Shown here: positions 21,568-34,891 of the stretch, piece by piece
Numbering within the stretch: the stretch's first letter is position 1
How the letters are laid out: every line of letters begins with the position of its first letter
NCBI GenBank assembly: GCA_015179125.1
Contig: WHVA01000157.1
Span: 1 to 64,000, forward strand
Length of the DNA stretch: 64,000 nt
Source of the DNA: Gautieria morchelliformis
Taxonomy: Eukaryota > Basidiomycota > Agaricomycetes > Gomphales > Gomphaceae
Reading direction: 5' to 3'
The notes under the pieces: model-generated
Database searches by the model: none
Told to the model about the DNA's origin: nothing
Seen by the model: only the letters and a program-made list of their open reading frames with translations
Position numbers and translations under genes: made by a program

Positions 21568-24500
21568 GAGTCCAAACGCTGGGTCTCAGTATAGACTATT
21601 CAGCACATCGTGTGCAAAAGCCAGGGAGATACCGGTATGTATCTTATCATGCATGATGCAAAGGCGGAGATCTCCGGTCAAAAACTAGAAACCGTAAATT
21701 GCCTGGCTTCGGTCTCAAACTAGAAGAGCTTGGATGGGTAGGGTATTAGCACTGGGCTTGATTTCTGGTAACTTTGAAAGCATTCAAAACCTTTGATGCT
21801 CAGCAATATCTAAGCCACGCCAGTCTTCAGAGCTGTGTCGGCGAATATAATGGGAATCCATGGAACAATAATGGCCAGTAAAATGATTAATGGCGGAGAA
21901 AAACATACAAAACTCTTACTGTAATCCCTGATAGCCCGACATAATGAACTAGTGGTACAGTATATACTCGGATTTGCTAGCACCACTCCTTCATATGATC
22001 TGCTGCTCTTCCTGATTTTCAATACTAGGAGCTGCTGCTCCCATGTCTGTCAGAAGGGGGGGGAGGGGCATATTTCTGGTTCCAGCTGGACTTCTGCTCA
22101 TTCTGCCACCTCCACTGTACTGTCCCACTGCCATTGCAACACTTCTGCAGAAGAACTGCACCAGAAGCAACCCGAGCTGTTTCAATATGTGACATCTAGG
22201 GTTGAGAATGTATACAAGTGTCAGGGATCAGGGATGATTTGAGTACCAATTGGTGGTTCCTCCCTGTGGACTTGAGGTGAAGGTAGTTAGTTACTGGGTG
22301 CAACCTAGGCAGATGCTCTACACTCAAGTGGTGAACTGGCAAGGGAGGATCCAAAGCCAGATAGAGAACTATATGCATGACACAGACATACCTGGCAAAG
22401 GGGGATCCAAAGAGAAAACTCTAAGGAGCCCCTTTGCCAGCTAACTATGACTATATGCTGTGGGCATGCTACCCCAATCACCCAAACCCCAAATAATGTA
22501 AGTGATTGTAACAGAAATAACAGGGAGCAGATGGATAAGCAAGGAACAGCATTGGAGATGATCAGAACAAGAAAGGATATGAATAGAATAGAATGTGAGC
22601 TGGAAGGCACCAAAGGTACAGGAGTCCCAGAGGCAGCAGCAAGCAAGGCAGGGGCAGCTACCAGTTCACTCAAACCGCAGCTTAGGCAGTGTGGGGATGA
22701 ACAGGAGTGAAGAGGGATGAGAGCAAATACAAAGATAGAGTGGGAGTTAATGGAGTTCCCCTGACACCTTCACTGGCTAGCTAACAACTATATAGGTTGG
22801 GCAAACTATTCTAACATGTCCAAACCCCAAACAATATAAGCAAATGCATTAGTGAAATTGAGGAATAGATAGATAATCAAGGAATGACTCTATGTGGGCT
22901 CAGAACATGGAGGGACACAAATAGACAAGTGGAGTATAAGGGGTAATGACAGAGGAGGCCTGCATGTGGCAAACCATGTATGTGCAAGTTGCAATTAATC
23001 ATGGCAACCATCTGGTCTTCACAATTAATCAACCTCTAATCATGACTGCTTGGTGGTGATTGAAACAGGGTTCCCCTCACAAAACCCCTGTCTGTAATAA
23101 CAGCATTCATACATACTATTCACATATCAGCATCCTTCACAGCATATTTGCTAACATACATTACTCAACCTAAAATCCAATCTTGATACCTAGGCAATTC
23201 ACATGGGTTTTATTTACATCTGATTTCATATCAAATTTCATGTCAAATAATAGTCAAATTTGCCTTTATGAAATACCCTCATTTAACACATCAGTTTCTT
23301 TATTTTGAGGTATTGCTATAATAGCACTGGATCACTGCTATATATATAGTCGTCCTCGCAAAGCACAACCACGCTGACCACACAGTTCGGTGAAAATCCG
23401 GCTCGAAGTCACCTCATTTTACACTTTAACTCATAAATATGCACTGGGGAAATCCGGAAAAATAGGAAAGGGATGGCTAGAGTTCAAAATATGTGGCGCG
23501 CTGTCCACACTGGTCAGAGCGTGTCAGAACGTACGGGACACCATCTGCCGCCATCTGCCGTCAGGACTGTTTAATCAGCGATCACGGTCTTTGCCGACCA
23601 GCACGCAGGGGTCGAGGGCGGTTACCAGAACCTTATTTGATCCTCGCATCTTCCCGTCAACCATGTCGAAAACGGCAATCTTGACAGTACTTGGGCGTCC
23701 CGACAGCCGGATTTCTATCTGCTCGTGACCTAATGCGTGGTAAGTGGTAATGCAATCCTGTCCTGAGCGATTCAGTGCGGGAAACTCATTATGTAGTAGT
23801 GGCATACACCAGGCAACATAGAGACGTTATTTCTACGTTGCCTGGTATGCTCAATCGGACCTTGAAATGTCTCTGCCACCGTGCCTGCTGAGGATTTTTG
23901 TCGCAGAATCCTGTTACTAGTAGCAGCGCAAATGGACGCCAGAGGCCAATCGGATGAATACTAAAGGGCTCGGCTGATCTGGGATACGTGAGTTTGGCAA
24001 ACTAGGTTGGCAGAGTTATTGACGAATGTAAGGTGATGCTGGTGCAACCACTCAGGTCTCAGGCCTCGTCTTGGATGCTTATCCGCGGATCCATGCACTG
24101 AACTTTGTTCTCTAGGATAGGAAATCACCCTAGCGGGGCGCTGGTTATTATGGATGAGACATGACGTCTAGATTCTCTCGCAGGGTAGAAACCCAAGAAG
24201 GAATAGTGATCTCGAGAGACGATCTTGAAATCTCGCAGAGAAAATGGTTGCGGATGCAAGCGAGAACGATGCGTGAGTGTGGATAACTGAGCACATGGCG
24301 TGAAGTGGACGACTGATAGCGGCAACTTTTTGCGAGAATAATTTACGGCATATGATCACCACGCCACGATTCGACTAGCCAGCGTAAGATTGTAACTTGA
24401 GAAAAGAAAGCGGGTTCTAACACACGAATGGAGATTCGACCGCCTGCAATTAATAGTTCTGGGAGTAGTATATACGTGAGGCGAATGGGGACGAGCGCTG

Positions 24501-24745
24501 AAGCTGAAGGGGAACGCGCGACACAAGAAGTAATAGATACTATGTATTGATAAATCTCTCAGATTATTAGTCGGGAGCTTATTTAAAACCAAAGCGTTAT
24601 CAAGCGTAGGCGTCCCATAATTTGGCGTACGATCTACGCCACGTTTTATCATTAACTTTTTGGTCTGCCTTGAATACTTAAGTATAGATGTTCCTCGTCT
24701 CGCCTCGGCCAGCTTTGCTCCTCTCCCTTCCGTTCTCCCTTCTCC
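21568..24745. other. 3.2 kb intergenic region with diverged repeats
   Basis: No gene recognised. Two related blocks begin near 22,436 (GCCAGCTAACTATGACTATA) and 22,777 (GGCTAGCTAACAACTATATA). Both continue into CCAAACCCCAAA, ATAAGCAAGGAA/ATAATCAAGGAA and similar words, giving a diverged tandem repeat of about 340 bp that is probably an old transposon or LTR piece. A 10-bp stem (ACCAGGCAAC/GTTGCCTGGT) lies at 23,808-23,847. Confidence 0.45.
22436..23000. repeat. Diverged tandem repeat, period about 340 bp
   Basis: Blocks starting at 22,436 and 22,777 share ordered words (AGCTAAC, CCAAACCCCAAA-AAT, AAG-AATGA/AACAG) over about 170 bp with many mismatches. Family unknown. Confidence 0.4.
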
Positions 24746-25145
24746 ATGTCGTCTGCCGCGATTACGGCCAAATGTTCAAAGCCGGCGTCCTCCTCCAAGG
24801 ACGCACACAAGTGCTCCAAATCCTCCAAGTCCGCCAAGGCACCGCCGCCTATCGTTGCACTTCCATCCATGTCGAGCCACTTGTTTAGTTTGCCCCAGGC
24901 GAAGGAGCTGGACTCATTACCTGTGCATCCATCGCAGTCAGCCCAGCGGCACGCTGAGAGCGAAGCGAAGGTACGCGTTTGTTCTACGTGGAGACGCGTC
25001 GACCGCACATTGACCCTCATCATGATAGCTCAAGAAAGCGCTTGAATGGAATGCGCGTCAGAACTCCCAACCAACAACCACGCCATCCCAATACCCTGTT
25101 CGTCTGTTCCTCGCTGTGCCGGAGCCCCTCGTTCGGCTGGACTAA
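24746..25145 (+). CDS. Small Ser/Lys-rich protein of unknown function
   Basis: Two exons, 24,746-24,970 and 25,029-25,145, joined across a clean GT-AG intron (AAG|gtacgc ... gatag|CTC), encode 113 residues. The N-terminal third is rich in Ser, Lys and Ala (KCSKPASSSKDAHKCSKSSK), the middle has a PPPIV segment and the end is LKKALEWNARQN then LFLAVPEPLVRLD. No domain is recognised. No signal peptide or membrane helix is present. The support is the in-frame splice and the fact that both exons close neatly. A small nuclear or disordered protein is the simplest guess. Confidence 0.4.
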
Positions 25146-28100
25146 TGTGATGCGTGTATCCTGCCAGTCACGTCAGGCATTGCCACCGCCGCCCATTTAC
25201 TCTGAGCCAAGCTCTCCATCTTCTCATTCGCCACCCATCATGATGCGCGTACGTGTTCTCCTCTGCTCTGCTCTGCTATCGTGACGTCTCATCTCTCCTG
25301 TAGACGCGACCTAAACCGTCAGGTGGCTGAGTGAGGGTCATTATCCCATCTCTTTTGTCTATTCTTTGGGTTCTAGACACCATCTCACGTATACCTCCGG
25401 CTCGGCACCCCCGGAACTAGCAACAAAAGGGACCATGCCGTGTCTGGAACATCATTATGCATCCATTTCCGTCACGCTATAGGCATCTTGCTCGGAGCGC
25501 TGTCCCCTCATCGTCATCACTGTCTCTCGCTCTCGATTTGAAGGTTTCACGCCATGGTCAACCATTTAGACACCAGTTTTGCGTTCATATGCAATGTACT
25601 CGTACCACAACAATAGCACGTCTCATCATATCCATCGAGTTCTCACCGTGCTGTCAGTTCCCAGGGCCGGATCCCGAGATCGGAGACACCAACACACGAT
25701 CACTGTGGCAACCGTACAGAGTCGACAGATTTGACTCGACTGTGTCTAAGCTTCAATTTGGCCTGTCAATTGGACGTACTGGGTGCCATGCAACGATGCG
25801 TTCAACTGTAACCCGTCTGCCATAGCAGCCATAGCTAAGACTGTTATTTCAAAGCTCGTTCGTGGTGTCACATCAGGTACCATATGTTGGGATGTCACCA
25901 CAATGCTATTTCCAAGTAATGGAACTCGTGGTGTCACATCATGTAACTGTGACGTCGTGACCGAGGTTCGCCCGCAGTAACTATCAAACTTCTGACCTAA
26001 TGCCTTCCAAGGCTTTCCCTCATCTTCCTTTAAGCAGATCCAATCATATCCTGGATTGATCAATGTTACCGGCTAACTGATATCTAACTGTAAGCACTGT
26101 ACACACTATTTGCGGCAAACTTCGGGAAGCCATCAACCTATATTCTCATCGGGGCCACGTAGAGCACTGTCGTTGGCTAGTATATATTATTACTCTTTGA
26201 ATAAGACCTTTGCGCACACGCGAGTATGGAGCCTCTCACTTGACGGAACTATGCATACTAGTTGAAGCTTGAAGTAGTAGTTACTACTTGTAGAAGTAAT
26301 CGGGCGAAGGGCTTCGACAGATTCATTATTCGCTGCTTCTTCCGGCAATCTACAAGTCAGCCGCATGAGAGCTACGATAGGTACTTATCTAAGTATGCCA
26401 CCCAATATAAGGTTTCGGTCCTTCGGACGAGCCAGTTACTAGTTCAAACTCCGCTTGTTTGTAAGAACTATAAGTATTGGGTATTGGGGTCGAACTTATA
26501 GTCACTCTGTCTTAAGATTGTTTCCTCAGACGTGACAGTCATGCCAAATAACATCGTAATCCTCCCAGCTTGCTCTTCAACGTACTATGATTTGACTGGC
26601 GATACCGAGAGCTGAGAAGAGGCATCGGTCAACAAGATGCCAAGAGTAAGCCAGTGGTGGCAGTTATCTCTCTTCTGTCACCTGATATTTGGCATTACGG
26701 CTATAAATTTACTTCTCAATCTGTAATTTCATTCATGCTAAAGTCTCGAGACGTTTAGAACTATGAATCTCGGCATTTAGCCCGGTTGAAGGTCATCCAA
26801 TCTTGATGGTGCACGTCCGTTCTAAATTCTGAGTGTGGGTGTGCCAAGCATACTGCACATTATGGTACGCATCTCCTTGTAGGGCCTGTCGTACCTTGAG
26901 AAGGAGACCATCAGCAGGAAGAAAACCATAAGCAGACGCAGGCAGGGACAGTGAAATGCATTCTGTATGGGGACGGATGCACGGGTACGTCCGTTTGGTC
27001 TACCTCTGTGTATATTTTCTTACCCGAAGTTGTAAAACAATAGAAGTAACCTTCGGAAAACTATAACCAGTCTAGGTTCCGGATAAACAGCGGCTCCGCG
27101 AGGCATCAACGAACTTCGGATGCTTGTCCAGTAAAATAACGTTGTCAACGCTATCAACCACGTTGCGCCACACGGGTCATGAGAATCGAGGAACCCATGC
27201 CAAGGAAGTGGTAACACGCTAGGTTGACGCACACATTGCTGCGTGATTGACTCTCGCAAAGCAGTCTGATGTTCCCGCAGTGGGAAGCAACCCACAATGC
27301 GATGGGCATTTCCGAGTCGGTCTGTAGAACGTCGAGTGTTGACATGTTCGAAGCTGATACCCTAGATTTCGAAACCAAAGGAGACTAGTTTTACACCTTA
27401 TGCCCTCCAATCACCGGCCCGCGGCTGCCCGCACGTGTCTGAGGTATATACACCGATGGTGGTTTCAACTAGTGAAGTGAGAAGTAATGCATAGTATTTG
27501 CAGTTTCAATGACTCTGTACAAGCGACAATGGGTGGCGTACATCACCTGACGAAATAGCACGCTAATCTACATTACAAGGTACATTTCACGCGCGAGTGG
27601 AATTGTTCATGTGCCACGGGCTCGATGTAGGACATCTTGATCGACTAAATCAATGACCAGCGTCGATGCGTGGCTTCGGACATGACATTGCCTGCATGGG
27701 GCGCCACCGGGCCGGGGAGTCAACACGAGATGAACACATTCCTAAGGCGAAGAGTTTGTGAAAAGGATGGGTTGACAGTCCGCATCTCAAACAAAGGAAA
27801 ACGAATGCGTCCAGTTGCAGCGGTTTACGTGTCGATTCCAGACTTGAAGTGACTCCATATCATTATGCGTCTTTCAGCCTGAGGCGACAGTAAGAGGCTT
27901 GTGACATTTTTTTTGTTGTGGATCCAATATCCAGGTGAAGATCAGATTCCCCTTAATTACACCTATGTGCCACAGTATCCAAAGTACTCTTAAAGGTAAA
28001 CATTGACATATTCACACATATATATGGACCAGGGGGTACTGTCGTGGAATGTAGAGGATATAGAGTACACATGGCCTCCCGGACCGTGTTAGCACATACA

Positions 28101-29437
28101 TAATTAATACCTCGAAGATATGCGACCTACATACACGCTCCATGTAGTGCAACCCAACCGCGTACAGTGCTTGACATATATATACAGTATTAGTAGACCA
28201 TCCACACGGTCTTCATTCGATCAGCATTTGACCTCGGAAGTTATCAATGTTTGAGTATCAGCTTTGAATTACTGTAGCATACAAACTTACCAATAGTAAT
28301 GTCTCCGAGTCTACCAGAGCCTCCTACTGCAATGAAATGTAAACAAGGCGCGCGCGAGGCACCGGCCTATTGGTTGAGGCTGCGTTGGTCACCTGCTCGT
28401 GGATCAGGAGTCGGTTCTGTTAAAACAAGTTTTCCCCACCGTCGACGCAACCGAACCAAAATCGTATCGTACGATTCGTTGTGATTGCCCGCGATGCGAG
28501 CGCTACTGCGAGGCCCAATGGCCACAAAACACTCCAGCATGTTTGAACATACTTATGAGGAAATTGCCACACGAGCGGTTTCCGCACGAAGTCAGATTCA
28601 AGAAAGAAATAGAGTTTGGCGCCTGTATGTGGTGACTTACGCGGCCGGACCGAAGGCCGGCTTTCGGTTTGGGATTGACGACAGTCATTCGAAAGGATAG
28701 CCGAATCCCAGCGCATGACATTTTGTCGTGGGCCAAGGCTTCTACATCGCTTGTCGGCTCTCTGGCACGAATATTTCCCATGCATCTGACGCACAAAGAA
28801 TATACTTGTTATGCGGATGAGCGAGGATCATATTTATGTAAGGCGATGGAACCAAGTCTGAGTGCATGACCATTGCATGGAACGTTGCAGAAGTTGGGGG
28901 GCCATTACAGAAATGTGCTTCTCCACCAAGGTAGAACGACGAGCACTAAACGGAGAAGCAGTGACGCAGTTGAGGGTACTAGTAATATAGATCCATTTCT
29001 AGCCCTTGAAAATACGTTGAGAAATATACCCAGGAAGGGCTATGCAAAAACAATGGCACACAACTTGCCGTGAACCTAGTGGAACTAGTCTATGAGGTAG
29101 TCAATGTCCTCAACGCCATTTCTTGACACTAAGCAGGTGGTCACAGAGCGGCGTGTTAGGTTATAGGATTGGTGTCAAGCACCAGTAAACGAAATTGCAA
29201 CAATCCCCGAGACAGGCAACTAGAGGGTACGGCGCGTAACCCATGGCCGGAGCCCCGTGCTATGCTTGTGAACCATACAGTAAGCAACACTGATGGCGAG
29301 TCGAGTTTGAACGAACCGCTATCACCTGATTGAGGTCTGACCTTCTAAGACGAGGTGCCAAGTTCGGGACTCAGATGTAAGAACGTTCACAGTTCTCGTT
29401 CTAACGTAACCGGTGGAATAACGTTACCTACTATAAT
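25146..29437. other. 4.3 kb intergenic region, no supported gene
   Basis: Only short, mutually overlapping frames are present. A 15-bp direct repeat CGTGGTGTCACATCA occurs at about 25,860 and 25,928. Frames near 28,299-28,870 contain a Cys cluster (RCDCPRCERYCEAQW) but have no consistent gene structure and are left uncalled. Confidence 0.4.
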
Positions 29438-29836
29438 GGGTGACTTTCCGTAGAGCTAAATTCCTAAACTCCACGTTCTAAACGTCGTGGAACATCGAGG
29501 TGACAGGGAAGCGTTTTACAAGTCCGCTATGACAGAAATTAATGTTTTAAACCAAAAATCTAGAGCAGGGGTCGCGACCCTTGCTCTAACCTATTTGCTG
29601 TTTCCTAAACCAAAAAATGTGACATTTGATGAGTTATTGTGACAGGGTTGGCCAAACGTGGCAATTTCTTGCCCTACTTATTCATGCCGGCCGGATGCCG
29701 ATGACAGCTTGCGTCAGAGCACTTCCGCCATTGCTTTGGTGTTACGGTTTCGAAATCGGTCCTAAATTCGACAGCCATCGCGCGGAGCCGGTTTAGAACC
29801 AGGAGTTTAGGAATTTAAGGCTGCGGAAAGTCACCC
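29438..29836. mobile_element. 399-bp MITE with 3-bp AAT target duplication
   Basis: Inverted termini begin GGGTGACTTTCCG and share TAAATTCCTAAACTCC and GTTCTAAAC, about 45 bp with a few mismatches. AAT flanks both sides (29,435-29,437 and 29,837-29,839). There is no coding capacity. Inside is a near-perfect palindrome centred on GGGTCGCGACCC near 29,577. The 3-bp duplication and GGG termini recall PIF/Harbinger elements, but the sequence differs from the 4718-5380 MITE. Confidence 0.75.
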
Positions 29837-29839
29837 AAT

Positions 29840-30701
29840 GATACCATATCGGTTGTTTTGTGATACTCCAGAAGTGAGAGCAGGTTGATATACCAAGAAG
29901 CATTATCGTGTCAAATTGTGATATACAGACCTGAACAAGTGAACTAATTACGTTACCGTTAGGTTATGGCGGCACTTGATCATTCTCGTACGCAGCACTG
30001 GTTTGACGTCGTTCTGGCTGGTACCGAACGTGCCTGAAGGGTGCTCCGCTCCTATCTGTATCATGAGAGGTGACAAACATCCATTTGCAATATAATAGCG
30101 GGAGCTGCTCCCAAGGCACTCTGTGCTGGATAAGACACGTGAAATCCGAGCTGGTTCCGGGTGCCTAGACAGACCAAGAGGCAAGCTAGGGTCCTAGGGT
30201 CGTAGTTGTAAAGATAGGAAACGCAGCATCCTTTGCCGGTATTCTAGAAACACAGGACTCAACTGGGCGGCGCGTACTGATCGGAACGGTGGTCGGGCCA
30301 GTCAAGATCACGTACTGTAACCGAGATATCTCGGGTATTGCTGTGAGTTGGACCCTGGGCTCCGCTGTAGCGTGAAATACAACTGAATAGGAAACTCGTA
30401 CAAAAATACCATACAATCTGAACATAACGCACGAAAAAGAATGCTGGCTTCTGCTTATCATAATTCTGACAAGAGGAGTGAGTATTTGAGTTGCTTTTGA
30501 CATGAAATGGAAGGCATGGCAGTGACACAGTGTGTACCACTGTTGTACCGCGTTACGTTTAGATCGAATAAGTACTGTACTGTCTCCACCATCTACATCG
30601 AGATACTGAGTGAATATCCGTGCCATGACTTCTATGTAAGACAGCACCATCACCGCTCTTGGAACAACATTCCGACTTATGTTCTTCATCCATTATCACT
30701 A
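29840..30701. other. Intergenic, no supported gene
   Basis: A 167-codon minus-strand frame (30,186-30,689) exists, but it has no recognisable family and no splice context. The interval otherwise shows nothing. Confidence 0.35.
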
Positions 30702-31900
30702 TGAAGCTTCCTTTAATCCACAGAAAACCTCTCTGCTCCAGAAGACTCCCACATAACTGTCTACTCCTCACCGACCCCAACAGTCTCATTGGCTACCTGA
30801 TCGACGATGGGCATACAAAACCCATGTCCGTCCTTGGTGTAGGAGGAAATGGCGTCGTTTACGATGCTGTGGAGTGTTTTCCCCATGATATGCCCAAACC
30901 CCTGAGCCTCACACACTGAGCCTCCCCAGTTCGCTGTTAAAACCCTATCAAAAGTTGGACTCGAGCCTCGACAAGTACGAAGTCTCGAGCGCGAGTTCGA
31001 GCTGCACACCCAAGTCTCTGGCCACCCTTACATCCTGACATTCCACGGAATTGTCGAGCAGGACAATTTTTTCTCGAATACGTCCCTGGTGGAGATATCC
31101 TTGATATGATTGAGCTAGATAGAGCATATATTGGCAACAACGAACTTAATAAGGTCCGGATTTCTCCAGGTCGTCGATGCTGTGGAAAACATCCATAATG
31201 TCGGCGTCTTACATCGTGGCATCAGCAGAGAATATTTTATGCAAGGACGCCGGTTATTACATCTTATTAGCTGACTTCGTGTTAGGGACGGATCGCAAAG
31301 CCGTCGGGCGTGAGCACGGTTTGGGGGCTATTGTCCTAATTTTTGGAGCTTACATCTTCGTTCCAGAATGCTTTGACGGCTCCTGGCAGAAATTAGGCTC
31401 TTATTCTGTCCCTCATGCTGATATATGGTCTCTTGGTGTCGTCCTTGCGCGCGCACAATCCACGGCACAAACGGGACTTCCTCAAAGCTCCAACCACCTC
31501 CTGGATATTTTTCCTCAATATTCCTTTACGGTAGCTAAGTGCCAAGGTTCAGGCCATGAAAGGCTTCACACTCAGGGAGGACGAGCTAAAGCGCGCCGTA
31601 CGTGGTTCTTTGAGGAAGGCTGGTGAAGCTCAAAGACAGCCAGCACTGACTCCTGATGCACCACGCACCCTTATGCGCGCCAGATTACCAAACTCACTGT
31701 GGGAGACATTGACAGACTGGATAATGAAGCGCGGGGGGGGCGCACGTGGTACATCTATGCGCCAAAAAGCACGCCGAGCACTTCTAGCAGACGCGGATTT
31801 CGAGCATGATGAGGATGATGTATACCATCTTTTCATGTTCCCTACCATGTTCCTCACTGTCACGGTCGGCGCGCAAAGATTCCACACCTCGAACGAGTGA
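30702..31900 (+). pseudogene. Ser/Thr protein kinase remnant (RAN1/KSP1-like N-lobe)
   Basis: The start region LIGYLIDDG followed by the glycine-rich loop VLGVGGNGVVYDAVE is typical of fungal RAN1-like kinases. It continues with FAVKTLSK (the ATP-binding Lys), REFELHTQVSGHPYILTFHG, LEYVPGGDILDMI, IHNVGVLHRGISREN, LLADFVLG and HADIWSLGVVLA. The catalytic loop reads HRG where HRD is required, and the DFG motif reads DFV. The frame breaks in the T6 run near 31,065 and again near 31,230, with an in-frame stop at 30,918-30,920 before the next exon. A tail (31,556-31,900) with no kinase homology follows. Both the lost Asp residues and the frameshifts argue for a dead gene rather than a regulated pseudokinase. 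Confidence 0.8.
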
Positions 31901-34115
31901 TAGTGCATCGATGTCGAGCCAGAAGGGCGGGTGCCAGGGCAAAACGAGCCTCGCAGATTGGTGTGGTGGCATAGGGAAGGTGTACGTCATGAGGAGTTCG
32001 CAGGCGATGGACGTGCCGAGGATGATGCGAAAGAGGTACGCGCGAGGGGTGTCACCTACGCAGAGGCGGGTGCGGCCATCCAGGGAGATGGAAGCTGGAT
32101 GAAAAGGAATAAGGAGGTGAAAATAGCGGGGACGTGGGGAAAAGGCTCACCGTGGTTCACACAGGTGTCGAGACGCAGGGCACCATACTCATGGAGTCGC
32201 TGGTGATACCTCGCGAGGGTGCTTTCAGGCTTGACAGGGTCCTCAGAGTCGACACCAGAATCAGAATCCGAGTCAATCATTATCCTCAAGGTGCCGCTGG
32301 TAATCACGGCTGCAGCGAACGCGAAAGCGACGGTCACTCACATGTATGTTGTCTGCATTCGCAAATATTATCCTAATGGCTCGCCAGACAACTGTGCCAC
32401 CTGTTGGAGCTGCCCGCAGCGGCGCGGGATAGTCTACTATGTCTCTGGCTACGCCATCCTCGAGTGCGATCTCCCCAGGTCAGCTACTGTAACTCCCAGC
32501 CATACCCCAGAATGCCCCTCTGACCCTCCGCCCAGCATCCATGCATCCTCATCAACCTCGACTTCCTCCCGACCTGCTTCGCCACAGCCCTCATTCCACC
32601 CGACACCCTTCTCCTCGCAGTCGGTGGCACTGACTCCCAGCTCCATTTCTCCCTCCATTCCCTCAAGCACCCCGCCGCGGGCCCGGCCTCCCTACACACC
32701 CATCCCAAGCCCCTCTGGTCCCACCTCAAGCGTTTGCGCCCACATCGCGACATTGTGAACTACTTCTCCCCGGGGCAAAGTTCATGGACGACACTCGTAC
32801 ACCCCGCCGCAAAACATCTGCTGCAAGGAGCTGCCCCACTCATCCCGCAGCAGCAGGCCGCACTCCCTCGGACCTGCGTCTCGTCGTCTGCGGGAATGCC
32901 ATGGCCGTTCGTTTTCATTTATTCGATCTTCCTCTCCACACCATCCCACTGTTGATGAGAACATTCATGCCTTGATGAGAGCTGCCAAACATATGAGGCA
33001 AATGTATGTTAACGTCGGTAGAAAACCAGTCACCATCCCCGATAATAAAAGTATCGCAGGTCGCACAGGTGGAAGTTCGAAGATAAAATGATTTGGTCGC
33101 CGCAAAGTCTCTCTAAGACACAAAAGCATGATGTATCAGTCTGGAACGATGATGTAGCCATAGATTTAGAGTGTACACAATCGAAACCCGCTCTAATATT
33201 TATTACCTGAGCAAGACGTAGGTAACATTCACCGCGTTTTCGAGGTCTGAAAATAAACCCCGAACAGGTTAGGACAGCTGGGCTTAGAGCGGAAATACGG
33301 AGTAGGTTTACCCCATGTATTCAGACCATGATAGGATACATCACTATACAGTTAGGCTTTCATTTTGGATCTGATCAACCACTTAGTATGGGAGATAAAC
33401 ATGGCTTCAAAAAGTTCGCTTTCACAATTCACTAATCGCACTGGTTGGGGTTCAAATACATGTATCTATGTGTGCCCCACTGCAAATAAATAATTTCTTA
33501 CTACAAATATATTCAGCCACATTCACCTATTTTCATGATGTTGAATATTCCAGACTGCGAGCATATGATGCTAGCTTCAACCCAATGCTAGTACTCAACT
33601 CGATTGGGTAGTGATTGCATTTAGACCGGTACAAGTGTACAATGCAATTAGACAGTGAAAACCTGCATTTAGTCACAAGCGTCCCGATTGGGAGGGTATT
33701 AAACATGCTGCGTCATCGCACCTCAAAACATATAAAAACGCGTCCACCACCCCCATACCCATTCACTTTTCCTTCCTTACCTCCATGCACCTCCGATGGT
33801 GAGGCCATTGTATGACAAACCACTGAAACATGTTATGGATGTGTTCCTGTGCAAGAATTGGAGAGTTCGTTAGCTTATGAAATGCAAAGCATCATTGCAA
33901 GCTAGTCGACAACTCACCAACCGATACCGAATCAGACTCCCAGATAGATCCCACATTGAAACCGACTAAGTGCAAGCCAGCCACTGATCCTAGCAGCAAT
34001 GAAGACATTTATACCAAGAGGCCTAAGACAGCTGTTCCTAGCTCTAACTCCACTTGAAGTGTAAGTGTTGTGTTTGAGTATATCTGAAAAAGCAGCACTT
34101 ACCCCTTTGTGTTTG
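31901..34115. other. Intergenic/decayed region
   Basis: Minus-strand frames at 31,784-32,337 include a hydrophobic segment (AYLFRIILGTSIACELLMTY), suggesting a remnant of a membrane protein I cannot name. The plus-strand 32,219-32,758 frame is Ser/Pro-rich low complexity. 33,000-34,115 is AT-rich and empty. Confidence 0.35.
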
Positions 34116-34328
34116 TGTAAATAACCTAGATACCATACATGTACTCTAGTTATTACATAATCCCAGTGGGCCCCTTAGGGACCCACTGTATAGTTCATGC
34201 GTGGGAACCGGCCAGCGGTTCCCATTGCATCTTACTCCTATACTGTCACTACGTAGCATCAGAATACCACACATTGGTTAAGTTCTGTGTGCCCTTGTGA
34301 CTCAAGGCCTAAGATCGCAATCTTTACA
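34116..34328. mobile_element. Solo LTR, 213 bp, perfect 5-bp target duplication
   Basis: The ends are TGTAAATAACC...CTTTACA, so TG...CA on both strands. GTTTG flanks it at 34,111-34,115 and 34,329-34,333. A second copy of the same LTR family is at 55,286-55,500. No internal element remains, so it arose by LTR-LTR recombination. Confidence 0.88.
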
Positions 34329-34568
34329 GTTTGTCTGCACTTATTTTGCCAGATTCCAAAGGTGAGGTGAATTATGACTCTGTTAAGAACAGTGGCTTAC
34401 GATAGCACACTAACCCTGGCTCCATCTCTTGTAAAGAATACACAATTTGTTCCTGATATCGCAGAACCTGCAGTGAGGTTAGTGAGCCGCATGATATGAA
34501 AATGTTAGACTGCTTACATGGTCACAGAAATGGCCAAGTTGAGATTCAGTGTCACATCCACATTAAAT
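34329..34568. other. Short spacer between solo LTR and the next gene
   Basis: No motif supported; the upstream side of the following unidentified gene. Confidence 0.3.
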
Positions 34569-34891
34569 GGCTATGAACAGGAACAAGAACAAGATGAAGG
34601 TCAGTGGGTTGTTAGAGTTAAATATTATATATCTCACTGTGTTTAAGATTTGTGGAACTGTTCCCATAACCCCGAGAAAGAGAACCTTCAAACTATCGCT
34701 GGCATCAGAGGGAAACAGGTCGACTGAGCCTTTAGCGGTGCTCCTAGGGGTAGATCCTTGAAGAGGGCACGTGGGGGGGATATACTCAGAGCATGAAGGC
34801 AAACAAAATACGCAACTTTGTGAACCTCACATGTGCACAGCTAAATGATAAGGAACTGGAGCTCAAAAAAACTTTGCAGGTAAGTGACTAT

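Noticed and set aside
23575..23805. Minus-strand frame with text KIAVFDMVDGKMRGSNKV
   Set aside because: Looks protein-like but no family could be named and no flanking exons were found.
30186..30689. 167-codon minus-strand frame
   Set aside because: No recognisable domain; overlaps another minus frame; not enough to call a gene.
31784..32337. Possible membrane protein on the minus strand (wax-synthase-like impression)
   Set aside because: One hydrophobic segment only; no diagnostic motif, so left as unassigned.
32219..32758. 179-codon Ser/Pro-rich frame
   Set aside because: Low complexity and no intron or family support.
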